This document shows, in pieces, positions 1 through 10,966 of a DNA stretch of 64,000 nucleotides. The notes under the pieces are model-generated. The model had not been told where the DNA came from. It worked only from the letters and a program-made list of their open reading frames with translations, and ran no database searches. Where the stretch lies: positions 20,457,646 through 20,521,645 of the forward strand of contig CM048843.1 in assembly GCA_026545765.1 (NCBI GenBank), in the 5' to 3' direction. The stretch comes from Plantago major. Lineage: Eukaryota > Streptophyta > Magnoliopsida > Lamiales > Plantaginaceae. Both the position numbers and the translations under genes were made by a program. How positions within the stretch are numbered: position 1 is the first letter of the stretch; each line of letters begins with the position of its first letter.

Positions 1-729
1 CAGGAAGAAAGGGTTAGAGGATCTCCTAACAGAAGGCCACCAAACAGAAAAGCAAGAAGGGATTTCCAGTTTGGCAGAGTAAACAATGAAACACATCAAG
101 AAAGGCCAATTGATGCCCACATTGAGTATATGAAGACCAGTAATGAAGAATCTTCATATAGGTGCATTCTGAACAAGAGAGGGTATTGGATTCTGGAACT
201 ACAACATCTACTTTTCAATGATAAGTTTCCAACTCCCATCCTCAACCAGATCTTGAAATGGAGAGAAGGAAAGCCAGAATTGCTAAAACCTGAGCACCTT
301 CATGCCTGGCTAAACTTTGAAGTAGAAAAGATGAATGAAACCAGAAAGATGGATCTTTCTTTTGCCTGTCCTTACCCAAAACCTGATGATGTACACAAGG
401 TAAGAAAACTGGATGGTAGCTACAGCAGGAAGAACAAACTAGGTGTTTCAACCTATGAGTCATTCTATATGACATTGGATGAATACCTAGATGATATACA
501 CTATCTAGAAGAAATATACAAGTATTTCAACCTGTCTCAGCTGCAAGTAGACCATGCCTGGGTCTGGGGAAAGTACTTCTGGGTCAAACATTTTCTGCGG
601 AAGAATCACAAGCTTGGCAAGAGTTACCATGAAATATGTGACTTATCCAGAAAGACAGAGCTCTCTGTCAGAAGGATTCTTTATGACTATGTCCAAGAAT
701 GCAGAAAAGTGGATGATCATGTCAACTGA
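1..729 (+). CDS. Retrotransposon ORF upstream of 3' LTR, unknown function (5' partial)
   Basis: The frame is open from base 1 to the TGA at 727-729 (242 codons). The first in-frame ATG at 130 is probably internal rather than the true start. The visible N-terminal part is very basic (Arg/Lys/Asn-rich). The rest is mixed charged and aromatic, ending in a Lys/Arg-rich segment with many Tyr and Trp. I recognise no reverse transcriptase, integrase, RNase H, zinc knuckle or membrane-anchor motif. Its place just before the polypurine tract is where env-like or extra ORFs sit in some long-LTR plant elements. That is positional inference only; the tail of a gag-pol polyprotein is the alternative. Confidence 0.55.
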   Translation, partial: QEERVRGSPNRRPPNRKARRDFQFGRVNNETHQERPIDAHIEYMKTSNEESSYRCILNKRGYWILELQHLLFNDKFPTPILNQILKWREGKPELLKPEHLHAWLNFEVEKMNETRKMDLSFACPYPKPDDVHKVRKLDGSYSRKNKLGVSTYESFYMTLDEYLDDIHYLEEIYKYFNLSQLQVDHAWVWGKYFWVKHFLRKNHKLGKSYHEICDLSRKTELSVRRILYDYVQECRKVDDHVN

Positions 730-1146
730 TCCAGAAAGGGTGCTGAAGAACTTGAGGTATTTGAATCCAAGTTGCATTTCTGAAGACTTGAAGACTAGTA
801 ATATTAGAATACTCTCTTGGAGCTTGGACTCTCCTTTGTTCTAATTTACTTAGTATGTTTTGTTACTTTTTGTAATCTTGCTGATTGTTTCTAAAATTCT
901 CTATATGTAAAAGTTGCATCTCTTTCTGTAAACTGTACCTATCTAAAGATCATACTCTCAGATACTTTTTAATAGATGACAACTTATCAGCAAAGATCAC
1001 TTCTTGTGATTTGGTTGATGTTTACTTTCTGCACTTAATTCAACTAAAATTGAATATCATTTGAAATGATTAAGTGGTGGATTATTTTCTCTTCCAGGAT
1101 TACAATTTTGTAATAGGACTTAAAAGATAGTCATGGATGACTGATC

Positions 1147-1160
1147 AAAAAGGGGGAAAT
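1147..1160 (+). other. Polypurine tract of the LTR retrotransposon
   Basis: A run of 14 bases, all purine except the last T, including five consecutive G, ends one base before the LTR start at 1162. This is the usual position of the plus-strand primer for reverse transcription. Confidence 0.75.
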
Positions 1161-1161
1161 T

Positions 1162-3141
1162 TGTTAGGAATATCTGTTAGTATTTTGATCACTCATCACA
1201 TGTTCTTATCTTAGCCAGAAAGGTGATTAAGTACTCTTGGTTCACTTGAACATTATAAAAGAGGAAATCACTGAGTATGTTTAGTCTAGTAAATCTTGTA
1301 TTAGGATTATAGGTCTCTGAGTGTAATTTTTATTTCAAGAAGACCATGAAGATCAATCCTAGCAATGGAGCTTTTCTGAAGAATAGAAGACTGAAGATTG
1401 CACAAGGTTTATGAACACACAAAGGTTTAGTCTAACTCAGAAAGACTATGTCTTTAATCCTTTCTTAAGTATATTAACTTACTTTCTAAATATGATTTTG
1501 GACATATGAAATCATGAGTAAGGAGCATGCAAGCCATCAGAAAGGCTCATGTATCCGTTGAGACTAAAGGACAATGAACAGTACTATGCATTAAATGCAT
1601 CGGCAGAAATGCTGCAAAAAGCAAGTCCTCTCTGAAACAAGAGATAGTGACTTCTGAGTACATAGTTCAAGATATAAACGGATATAATTTGATAGAGAGC
1701 ACAACGGATACAATTCAAATGCCTCTCAAATTTATCTATATATATATCACACACTTAGATGCTTGAAGAACATACCTTAAAACGCTCTATCTTGCAAACT
1801 TACCATCAAGCAAAGTATTCTCTCAAGCACTCTACTATCCTTTCTGAAAGCTTTCTGTTGCTTGAAGAATCACTAGTAGTTCTAAGTTGTCCTGAACCTT
1901 AACAAGAGATTGTTATTCGTGAAAGAGTTGAACTATCAGATACCCTTTTCGAAGCTCATTCTCGAGCGGACACCAATTACTTGGGTCAAGAAGAGCATCG
2001 CCATCCACTGAACAAGTGTATTAAGTAGTCTCGTTCTGTTTGGCTCTCTGTAAACATAACTGAAAAGTTATACGAGAAGCCTTTCTGACAAAACCTTATA
2101 ACCAACACCATCAAGGCGTGGAGTAGAGGAAGTACTTGATTTGGGAAATCAGGGAATAACTCCAAGGTTATCTGAGTAGAGGAAGTACTTAGCTCTAGGA
2201 GCTGGGGAATAATTCAGGGGGAACATTTGGTTGGGAACCATTTGTTTAGGAATCTTAGAATAGGATTATTGTAAGGTGAACTCAATTATCTGTTCTAGTG
2301 AATTCTAGGTCTCAGAAAGACCGAAGTGGATTAGTTGGAGGATTATGCCACCTCCAGATACCACTATACTTGTTGTGTCATTTACCTTTCTGTATTTACA
2401 TTTCAGCAAAGCACACACACACACACACATACTTATTGTTTCTGCACTTACCTATCTTAAAGTCTTCCGCGCTCTGAATTTAAGTATCAGAAACCCCCAG
2501 GTTTCTGAGAAACTGTGTTTATCGACAAAAGTTTTAAAAGACTATTCATCCCTCCCCCCTCTAGTCTTTTACTTTGCCGTTATCTGGACCAACACTGCGC
2601 ATTTATTGCATTGTACTATTTTTGTCCTGTAGTGCCAACGGAACTATGCACGCTTTCTGAAGCATTGCATGTCCCTTTCTAGAGACCTTCTCATCTCCAG
2701 ATACCTGTTGAAACATTGTTTCCCAGAAACATAGTTTTATCCAAGGTATCTGAGTGTAGATATCTGTGGGCACTTTTCCTCGTTCAGAAACCTTGCGTTC
2801 TCATATATCTTTTTCAAAACTGGTTCATTGAGAAACACTTGTTTATCAAAGATATCTAGACATAGGTATCTGATAACATTCGTCTTCAGCAATCTTGTGC
2901 AGTCTTCAAAACTTCATTTTAATGTTGAACTTGTCCTGCTGGATGCCTTCTTCTTGGTCTTCTTCAAGGAAATAAAAATTACATTCAGAGACCTAACATC
3001 CTATACAAGATTTGCTAGACTATCATACTTAGTGATTTTCCTCTTTTACAGTGTTCAAGTGAACCAAGAGTACTAACCACCTTTCTGAGCTAAGATAAGT
3101 CATTAGGTTGCTGATCAAAATCTAAACAAATATTCCTAACA
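1162..3141 (+). repeat. 3' long terminal repeat (1980 bp)
   Basis: The LTR runs from TGTTAGGAATA to TATTCCTAACA. It contains a TATA-like box about 90 bp in, a short (CA)n run near 2409-2428 and many copies of a TCAGAAAG/CTTTCTGA motif. Short ORFs inside (for example 2345-2632 and 2828-3076) have no recognisable product and are not called. The target-site duplication cannot be tested because the 5' end is outside the window. Confidence 0.85.
1253..1260 (+). promoter_or_regulatory. Candidate TATA box of the LTR promoter
   Basis: TTATAAAA occurs 91 bp inside the LTR, followed by a purine-rich stretch, a plausible U3/R promoter position. The call rests on sequence resemblance only. Confidence 0.45.
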
Positions 3142-3340
3142 CACTATCACCACGCTTGATCTAACCAACACATTTTTCATCAAATTTAAGCACGTGAAGA
3201 AATCAGAACAGTCAATTTGGCATATTGCTAATACAAAATGATAGGCGGTTATGAGTTCAGGCGAAATAGAAGGCAGAAATCATACCTGAAATTAATCCGG
3301 ATCAAGCAAATAGGGAGGAATATGGTGGTAATTCACTCCG

Positions 3341-4135
3341 ATCGATCTCGATCTCGATCTCAACTCCTCGGATCGGTCTCCGATCTCAACTCGTCCGTTC
3401 GATCTCCGATCTCAGCTCCTCATTTTGATCTCCGATCTCCAGCAACAGTCTCATTCAAGATCGATCCAACCATTGGAAAACCCTGACAGAGCACAACAAC
3501 AACCGAAAACCCAAAAAAATAGAACTAAGCTAGAATTAAACAGCAAAAATTAGAGTAAGAAACTAAGTATGAATCACAAATTCATAATCATACTCTCGGT
3601 TATCTTAATCGATCCTTGAACATGAACACGTAAATCAAGTAGAAATCGATTAATCGAAATAGGAGTAGAAGTGGAAGTGAACGAAAGTTGGCGAAGTTGT
3701 AATTTATATACATGGAGACGGCGACAGTCCAAGGAGTGACGATCTGATCCTCGGTGGCGCAATCCTCACCGTAGATGTTCTCAACTTCACCGCCGCAAGT
3801 CCACCGCGGGCTCAGATCCAGCACCGTTTCACCACCTCTTTGTTCCTTCAATAGGCTCTCCGTTTTCTCTCTTCCTTTTCTCTCTCTACTTCTCAATTCT
3901 CAAACACATAACAGTAGTTGCTTCTTTCGGATTGATCCTAATGGAGCAGCAAAATCCTATAAACATGGACATCTCCGATCTCAACTCCTCCATTCGATCT
4001 CTGATCTCAACTCCTCCGTCCGATCTCCGATCTCCGTCGATCTCCAATCTTCGGCTACAGTTCGATCGATCCATTGAAAACTCTAATAGAGCACAACAAC
4101 CACCGAAAATTCAAAAAAAGTATAAAACCAACTGA
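3341..4135. repeat. Two diverged direct copies of a ~170-bp segment in unannotated space
   Basis: The segments at about 3341-3540 and 3960-4135 share order and wording: repeats of CGATCTCCGATCTCAACTCC, a GATCGATCCA-CATTG-AAAA block, an AGAGCACAACAAC block and an A-rich tail. They are separated by about 620 bp. Internal short repeats of GATCTC add to the low complexity. No gene is supported in 3142-4430; ORFs there overlap on both strands with low-complexity translations. The region may be a decayed transposon or an old segmental duplication. Confidence 0.6.
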
Positions 4136-4429
4136 AACAATTTCAAAAACTAAAATTGAACATGGAAAAACAACAAAACCTGAAGAATCGCGAGTTGAAC
4201 AATCAGGAATTTGTAAACCTAGGTTGAATCGCCAAAATTGATGAAAACTGCCAGAGAGAAAGGAGAAAGGCGATTAATGATATAAAAAAAGGAAAAAGAA
4301 ACTGAAAATTACTATTTATTCAGACTGAAACCGGGTTAAAAACAAATGCAACCCGGATCCATTAAAAAAACCGCCCGTGAAACTAGGATCCGCGAAAATG
4401 ACAAACATAGACAATTTTATGGGGAAGCT

Positions 4430-4815
4430 ACCAATAGGTCACCAATTGCACAACTTTTTACCGTAAGTCACCGATAGATTACACCCTTACGTCTAGGTGC
4501 CTTTTGGTATGAAAAATCATTTTTATTCTTAGTGACTTATTTGAAAATCTCCCTTCTTCTTCATTTCACCCTTCTTCTCCATCTCACCTTCTTCTTCCTT
4601 TCACCATCTTCCACCACCGCACCACCGGATTCCACCACCACACCACCGGATTCCACCACACACCACCGGATTCAACCACCCATGTCCGGTGCCGGTACCC
4701 ATGTCCGGTACCGATACCGAGGTAACTTGCCTGTAACCAAAGTGACCTGCTCATTGGGCGAAAATATATCATTGACTTAAGGTAAAATGTTGTCCCATAA
4801 GTAACTTTGTTGTAA
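4430..4815. mobile_element. Possible small inverted-repeat DNA element with internal CACCACCGGATTC repeats
   Basis: The ends read as imperfect inverted repeats: left GTCACC, CACAACTTTTTACC, TAAGTCA, GGTGCCTTTTGG; the reverse complement of the right reads ACAACATTTTACC, TAAGTCA, AGGTCACTTTGG in the same order. The centre (4613-4720) has three tandem units containing CACCACCGGATTC, then two of CATGTCCGGT. I found no convincing target-site duplication, so the boundaries are approximate. Confidence 0.35.
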
Positions 4816-5172
4816 AAAATTCCAATTTTTTTATGCTTAATATGATGGACATTTTGGAATCTAAATAATAGCTAAGAATTTTATGAGACTTTGTAGTATC
4901 TTAGTTACCACCAAGTACAAGTGTCAAATGAAGTGACTCCAAAAGAGACGGACGGGTATTGAAAGCTTGTGGATTCCTTACACGACCAAAAAGGACAAGG
5001 ATGCATGAAATGTGATGATAGCATGAGCAGCACACCAGACCTGGGTGGTTGTTGTGGGTTGTAGCATCAAGTACTAGTATAATGTCTGTCCTCCCCCACG
5101 CCATTGTCATAGTTGTTGTTTTTTTTTAAAAAAAAACATCGTCATAGTTTGAAAACGCATGAAATAGAAAAA

Positions 5173-5398
5173 TGCTTCATCTGTCCTTAATTCAAGTTCT
5201 TAGTTTCAATTTTATATTGACGTTCCTTTAATAAAAAATCTCTTTTTTATTTTATTTAATTTTTCATACTTTATTCATTATTTATCTTACTTTATTCAAT
5301 ATTTTTTCTATTTTATCACATATCTCTTATTGTATTCACTTTTATCTTAAAATTTGTGTTTGGATCTGCGGGTAATAGAATTTAGAACGGAGGGAGTA
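5173..5398. mobile_element. MITE of the CTCCCTCCGT (Stowaway-like) type
   Basis: The right end is ACGGAGGGAGTA and the left end TGCTTCATCTGTCC, which is related to it in inverted orientation. The interior is AT-rich with repeated ACTTTATTCA-like words (as reverse complement, AATAAAGTA). The same internal vocabulary recurs in the MITEs at 22509 and 55456. Confidence 0.7.
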
Positions 5399-5723
5399 TT
5401 AATTAGGGTATGGTCTCTTTGTATGAACTGAACCGATCTTATTTGTAGTATAAAAAACAACTGAACTGAACTGAACTAAATAGTTTTTTAGATGAAGGAA
5501 GAGATGCTTACTCCGTTCCAGTAATAGTTCTTATTTCATGAATTTTAACGTCTCAAACAAAATTTCTAATTTTTTTCTCTCAATATTTTTTGCCAATGAC
5601 AATTCAATTTTAACATCAAATAAATTTAAAACAAACGCATTAACATTATTTTATCAACTTTCAACTTTACAAATCAACTTGGGAGTTGTGACCACTAGAA
5701 TTATTATATCAAAAAATAATATA
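5399..5723. other. Intergenic, no gene seen
   Basis: The stretch contains a short run of three AACTG pentamers at 5460-5478 and a second MITE-like end (CTTACTCCGTTCCAGTAATA, about 5509-5528) without a matching right terminus. It may be a truncated MITE copy. Confidence 0.4.
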
Positions 5724-6384
5724 CTCCCTCTGTCACGATTTCAACTTCATCACTTCCATTTTGGTACGTTTCAGTTTCAACTTCCCCCATTTCACATTTA
5801 ATTAAACTTTTATTCGGATACCACAAAGTTGAATTCGGAACAAAGTAAGCATATATTAATTTTGTCTAGGGGTGTGCAAACAATCCGCCCGACCGACCCG
5901 TCCGCACAAACCGCCCGCATCTCACCCGCACCCGCCGATTAATTTTTTTTTAAAAAATTATGCGGGTTAAATTTTTTATAACCCGCCAATTGGTGGGTGG
6001 TGGGTTGGTTGGGTGCAAACCGCAACCCACCCGCCATATTGTTTATATAACAAAAAATGTATATATATTAAATAAATTAATTGTCATTTAAATGAATATA
6101 TAGAAATATATAATAGATTAATAAAAGTAAAGCTAGGGTTATTTCATGTATAAACTAAGAAACTACATAATTGAAAATGGTACTTCATTATTTTACTTGC
6201 TTTCAAAATATTTTGTCAATTTAATGGATATGTTGATGTAGTAATCTACCCGCCAAACTGCCCGCCAACCCACCCACCATTGTTATCACCCGAACCGTCG
6301 TGGGTTGAAAAATTATTCTACCCGTCGTGAGTCGGACAAATAATCACCCACCATAGATGAGTTGGTTTGATTTTTTTAAATACC

Positions 6385-6393
6385 CGCAACTAC
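6385..6393. repeat. MULE target-site duplication, left copy (CGCAACTAC)
   Basis: It is identical to 11618-11626 and directly abuts the terminal GGCTCC of the MULE. Confidence 0.92.
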
Positions 6394-7046
6394 GGCTCCA
6401 GATCCTCTCACCCGTTTTCCTCCAACATCACCTCCTCCATCCGCTGGATGATTGACACGTGTCTTGTGAACCAAAAGACTAAAACTTTTCACATCCGTCT
6501 TTCTATTTTAACTTAGGAAACTCAATCTCTTTCCCAACTTCTGTTTATTTTGATGAGAATCATTCCATACCTCAACTCAACATTTTTGGTATGCAATCTT
6601 TCATCTCATATCAGTAAAATGGAAGATCCAAAAGCTCTGCTACATGAATCTAAAGGCGAAAGAGTAGAGCTGTACGACCCCAGATTTCCAGGAAAATTCC
6701 GACGAATCCGTCGATCCAAGCTGCGGAAAACAAGTCTAGTTGATCAATATGGTAAAGTTTTACCCCTCTTCTTGTTTTCTTGATTGTTATCTTGATTCTG
6801 CCATATGTTCGATGAAATGCCCCACTCATGGTTTGGTGATTTTGAAGTCCATACTCAATAGTTCTTCTGCTCAAAGACTTTTTTCTTTCTTATTTTGTTG
6901 AATGTGGTGTATTGTTGTACTAGTCTTCCCTTCAACATAACACAGTATGTTCCAGGACTTGAATTGTCTGAAGTAATTGCACATGTTTGGACACGGAACT
7001 AGTTTTGTTTCAAATCTATTATAAAATGGTGCATATTTCAGGTTAT
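6394..7046 (+). repeat. MULE left terminal inverted repeat (653 bp)
   Basis: Its reverse complement is found at 10965-11617. Four differences were seen: one in a GATTGAC/GATCGAC word, one in TCTATTTT/TCTGTTTT, and two in GTACGACCCCAG/GTATGACCCTAG. The TIR includes a 5'-leader-like region, a short ORF (6619) with a strong splice donor, and most of the following intron. It therefore probably carries the transposase promoter. Confidence 0.92.
6619..6751 (+). CDS. Short basic ORF/leader exon inside the left TIR
   Basis: The ATG at 6619 opens 44 codons rich in Lys and Arg, ending at a good donor (ATATG|GTAAAG). The exon ends in phase 1. The next plausible acceptor (TTGTAG|GATACG, exon from 7116) continues the transposase frame only in phase 0, so the two do not join directly. 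It may be an upstream ORF, a leader exon, or join through an unseen mini-exon or donor. The same ORF exists in the right TIR (minus strand). The two TIR differences inside it are both synonymous, a weak hint of coding. Confidence 0.35.
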
Positions 7047-7220
7047 AAATCTTAAAAATTTACCTCAACTGCCATAGCTTTTTCCTTTTTATATAGTACT
7101 TTGTATGGCTTGTAGGATACGGATGTCACTACGCCGCGTCGGAGGTTGGAATTTTGCAGAGAAAATGAGATAAATGCACGACATTCAACTCTTCCAAATG
7201 AGAAAATTCCTAAAAAAGAC

Positions 7221-10014
7221 ATGGAGTTTGAGAGTGATGATGCGGCTTATGATTTTTATAATGAATATGCAAGATTGGTTGGGTTCAGTGTTCGAAAACA
7301 GAATAGCCATTCGGATTCAACAGGGGTCGTATTAGATAGAAAATTCTGTTGTTCATGGGAAGGTTATCGGAAAAAAGATAAAAGAGATGTGTCTGTTAAA
7401 CGTCATTGCCCACTAACCAGGAATGGTTGTCTTGCAATGATGCGTATAAATGCTCGCCGAACGGGTAAGTATGTAGTTGAAACATTTGTTGCTGCACATA
7501 GTGGTCATGATTTGGCTACTCCAAAAAAGGCACATATGTTGAGATCACATAGAACCATGAGTGTTGCACAAATTTCACAAGCGGAAGATATAGATAGGTC
7601 AGGCATTGCTCCAAAAGCAGGTTTTGAGCTAATGGTTCAACAAGTGGGTGGAAGGGAGAATGTTGGATTCATTCTTGAGGATTACAAGAATTATTTGAGG
7701 ACGAAAAGAACAATTCAGATGGAAACAAGTGATACGGGAGGAGTTCTCGAATATTTGCAAGGAAGGCAACAAGAAGATCCAAATTTTTATTATGCAATTC
7801 ATGTTGATGTAGATGGCTTAGTTGCTAATATTTTCTGGGCGGATGCACAAATGATGGTAGATTTTGTCTTTTTCGGTGATGTAGTCTCTTTTGACACTAC
7901 ATATAGGAAGAACAAAGATGACCGACCATTTGCTCTTTTTGTTGGAGTTAATCATCACAAGCAAACTACACTATTTGGTGCATCATTGTTGTATGACGAA
8001 ACAACACCCTCATTTGAATGGTTATTTGAAACTTTTGCGAAGGCCATGTCAGGAAAGACGCCAGAAACTATCCTAACGGACCAGGATGCGGCGATGGCAA
8101 GTGCCTTGAAAACGAAATGGCCTGGAACTTATCATCGGTTGTGCATCTGGCATATATTTCAGAATGTTGCAACTCACCTCGCTGCAGTTTTTACAAGTTA
8201 TACAGACTTTGGAAAGGATTTCAGCTCTTGCATTTATGACCATGATGAAGAGGATGATTTTGTTGAGGCATGGGAAAAAATGTTGGTAACCTATGATCTG
8301 CAAACAAATGAATGGCTTAAGAGATTGTATGGAATCAAGGAAAAATGGGCTCTTGTTTATGGACGACAAAAGTTTTGTGGTGAAATGTCAACTACACAAC
8401 GCAGCGAGAGTATGAACAGTGTTCTTAGAAGATATGTGAACAGTAAGCATGACATATTAAAGTTTATTCAACATTTCCAAAGGTTAGTTGATGATAGACG
8501 TAACGAAGAGTTGAAAGCAGATTTCTGGACATGTCAAAGCACTCCAGTACTTTCTTTTCCAGTTAAATTGCTGAAGCATGCAGTCAGTATCTACACTCGT
8601 AAAATTTTCAGCTTATTCCAAAGTGAATTAAGTAAGGCTCATGATTCTATGGAGGAGTTATGTACTATCAATGGAGAAATATCAGAGTACAGGGTTACTT
8701 GGGTTACTCTTGCTGGAAAGCATCATCACCATATGGTTTCGTATAATTCATCTACAAGTGAGGTTTCATGCCGCTGCAATAAGTTTGAGTTTGCTGGTAT
8801 TTTGTGTTCTCATTCCCTTCATATCCTTCACTTAAAAAATATTACTAGAATTCCAGAGATTTATATTAAGAAAAGGTGGACTAAATTTGCAAAGAAAGGG
8901 TTATGTGATGGTCAACCCTTTGCACCCTCTAGCGGATCGTGTGCTTCTACTGAGAAGACTGATGAGAAAAGACTAGTCGGTGTGCGTCATAAAGAGCTAT
9001 CCTATATTTTTAAGCAATTGGGTACAAGAGGTGCATTAACACACGAATCCTATGAAATTGCTAAAAGTCATGCTTTGAAAGCTCTTGAAGAAATTGATGC
9101 GTGTCTGGAAAATAGTACAACCAACGATTCGGTGTCTCGACCTAAATCTGCCGATGCACATAATGTGGCAAGTGTTGTGGCAAAGAAAACTATCCAACTC
9201 AAGGTGACCGACAATATTAGTACTGATGTTGCTAGTGAAGAAGTCGTAATTCGAGGATTGAAAGTCAAAGAGAAGAAAAGTACGAAATCTAGCAAAAGGC
9301 TAATGAGTGGATTAGAGAAAACCACAAGAAAACGTAAAGGGGAAATTATTAGCAAGGTACTTAAATCATTCTTATATATAACATGTACTTCATACAATGC
9401 TTGATTTAGCTTCGATGATATTTATTTTATACAGGTTCTCAACAATGGAGGGGAGAAGGAGAACCATGATATAAGTACTTTGGTCGAGCTTAATGCATTG
9501 GATTCTTCATCGTATATAAATTTATCTTCACAGCCATCACAGGTTCCCATTATATACTTTATTTGATTATAATTTGTATCACTTTGAAGATATGCAGAAA
9601 GATAAGTTATATATAGTTTTGTAATTCAAGGTACCACTTATGTAATTTAATTAAATTGTATTTGCTTTTTTTATTTGATAATGTAGGATGTTCAAGTAGC
9701 TAACAACAACCTCTTGTATTGTCCTATTCAAGCTTACCCTACTTCACATATTATGTCACTCCAAGGTTCACAGGTATGTTTGTTTAATTACAACAAGTTA
9801 TATTTTTACTCATGTTGACGGTTTATCATTATTCATTACTAATGTCGGTACAAAGTTCAAACATAATTATCTTTATTTATATCAAGTTTGATCTATTTGA
9901 TATTATATAGAATGTGACTCTCCATTCTGTAACATATAGGAAGGTCAAGTCGGTACGAGTAGCTCAAGTCTTTATTTTCCTACTCAAAGGCATTCAAGCT
10001 TTACCTGCCATTAA
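7221..10014 (+). CDS. FAR1/FHY3-like MULE transposase
   Basis: Exons 7221-9356, 9435-9542, 9687-9773 and 9940-10014 (stop TAA) join in phase 0 to give 801 residues. The start was chosen at the first in-frame ATG; the frame is also open back to an acceptor at 7115, so an upstream coding exon is possible. Order of domains: an N-terminal FAR1-type DNA-binding region (EF-SDDAAYDFYNEYAR, then Cys/His residues), a MULE DDE transposase core with D225 (FDTTY), D287 (TDQDAAM) and E396 (RSESMN), a SWIM zinc finger C517-x-C519-x9-C529-x-H531, and a Lys/Ser-rich tail. It should bind the TIRs and catalyse transposition. Domesticated FRS proteins share this layout, but the flanking TIRs and target duplication show it belongs to a transposon. 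Confidence 0.92.
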
Positions 10015-10606
10015 AGGTAACAAGTGTATTAGTAAATGATTTTAACATGTACTAATATACTAAAACATGTGATTTACTTAGTTTTTTTACTTTGAAATGC
10101 AGGAACAAACATCTCAACAAGAGAAGTATTGAATGACTCATGAATCCAACTTGAACTTTCTTTTTAGATACATTCGTGTTCAAATTTCCAGTGAGATGTT
10201 TTAGCTCTTGTGGGGATATAGTCAGATGTATTTTTAGTTAGTGATTGAGTTTGCTTAATCAGCCAAGTGGTTGTTATGGGGTTTTTGAGAACTTGTGCTA
10301 GCATTGTTATTTTTCTTTCTGTTCTTTGGCATCTAAATACCTGTGAGATTCATGTGGTGTAATGAGATTGTGTTATGCTGTTGGGAATGAATAAAAAGAT
10401 TTTGATGAATTTTGGTGGCTTAATGTCATGATTTTTGTTATTTCTGCTGTTGAGAATGAATACACTTTGGACGCTTTTATAATTATTAAGGTTATTCATC
10501 ATCTCATATCATATCAGGTATTATCCAAGAAGAAAATATGCAAATTATAATGGGATGCATCTGGACGCTTCTTTGAAAATCAGTATACATTGACATCAAA
10601 TGAGAA
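10015..10606. other. MULE 3' non-coding region between the convergent units
   Basis: It holds a likely 3' UTR of the transposase (with AATAAA-like words near 10389) and AT-rich sequence. No further gene is seen. Confidence 0.5.
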
Positions 10607-10966
10607 TTACAAAAGTACAAATCTGTGATCATACAATCCTTTCACAATATCTATGCATAAAATTACTGAAACAGAGTCTTTATAGTCTGGTATTGTTTTA
10701 ATGCCATCAACAATGTTTCCAGCTAAACCTTCGCTAAGGCAAATCGCACACAAGCCACTGCTACCTTTGCTTGAAAGTACCACCTTTGAGTGTTACATGC
10801 ACCTGGCAAAAACCTGTGATGAGCTTCTTCGTGGCATAACACCTAGACTTCCATCCAACCGGTGGATGCCAATGAGCAACACGTAAAGGTGGATGAGGGT
10901 TAGAGAACTCCGTTCGTGCCTCGGTAGATCTGTGAACGCTGTAGAAAATCTAGTCCAACCTATCAT
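10607..10966 (-). pseudogene. Convergent minus-strand frame starting at the right TIR edge, one internal stop
   Basis: Reading the minus strand from the ATG at 10966, two bases inside the right TIR, one frame stays open for 119 codons to the TAA at 10607-10609 apart from one TAA at 10793-10795. The first 57 codons have no known motif. The second part contains CAICLSE, reminiscent of the start of a RING finger, but lacks the following Cys/His pattern. In maize MuDR a second gene (mudrB) is transcribed convergently from the other TIR, and this frame has that position. It may be a decayed or alternatively spliced second gene, captured host sequence, or chance. Confidence 0.3.

Larger units (their letters stand above)
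1..3141 (+). mobile_element. LTR retrotransposon, 3' portion (5' part outside window)
   Basis: The sequence shows an open reading frame running in from the window edge, non-coding sequence, a purine tract (AAAAAGGGGGAAAT, 1147-1160) and then a long repeat starting TGTTAGGAATA and ending TATTCCTAACA. Those ends are a perfect 11-bp inverted repeat with the canonical TG..CA, so this is the 3' end of an LTR retrotransposon in plus orientation. The 5' LTR, primer site and gag-pol would lie left of base 1 and cannot be seen. The lineage is uncertain: a long LTR with an extra ORF between pol and the 3' LTR is known in SIRE/Maximus-type copia and in Athila-type gypsy elements, but no diagnostic domain is in the window. 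Confidence 0.85.

Noticed and set aside
2345-3076. ORFs inside the long LTR
   Set aside because: They are short, hydrophobic and without motifs, and the LTR is otherwise non-coding and regulatory in character.
8073-8369. Minus-strand ORF opposite the transposase
   Set aside because: It is a shadow of the transposase coding strand; the transposase frame is far longer and has family motifs.
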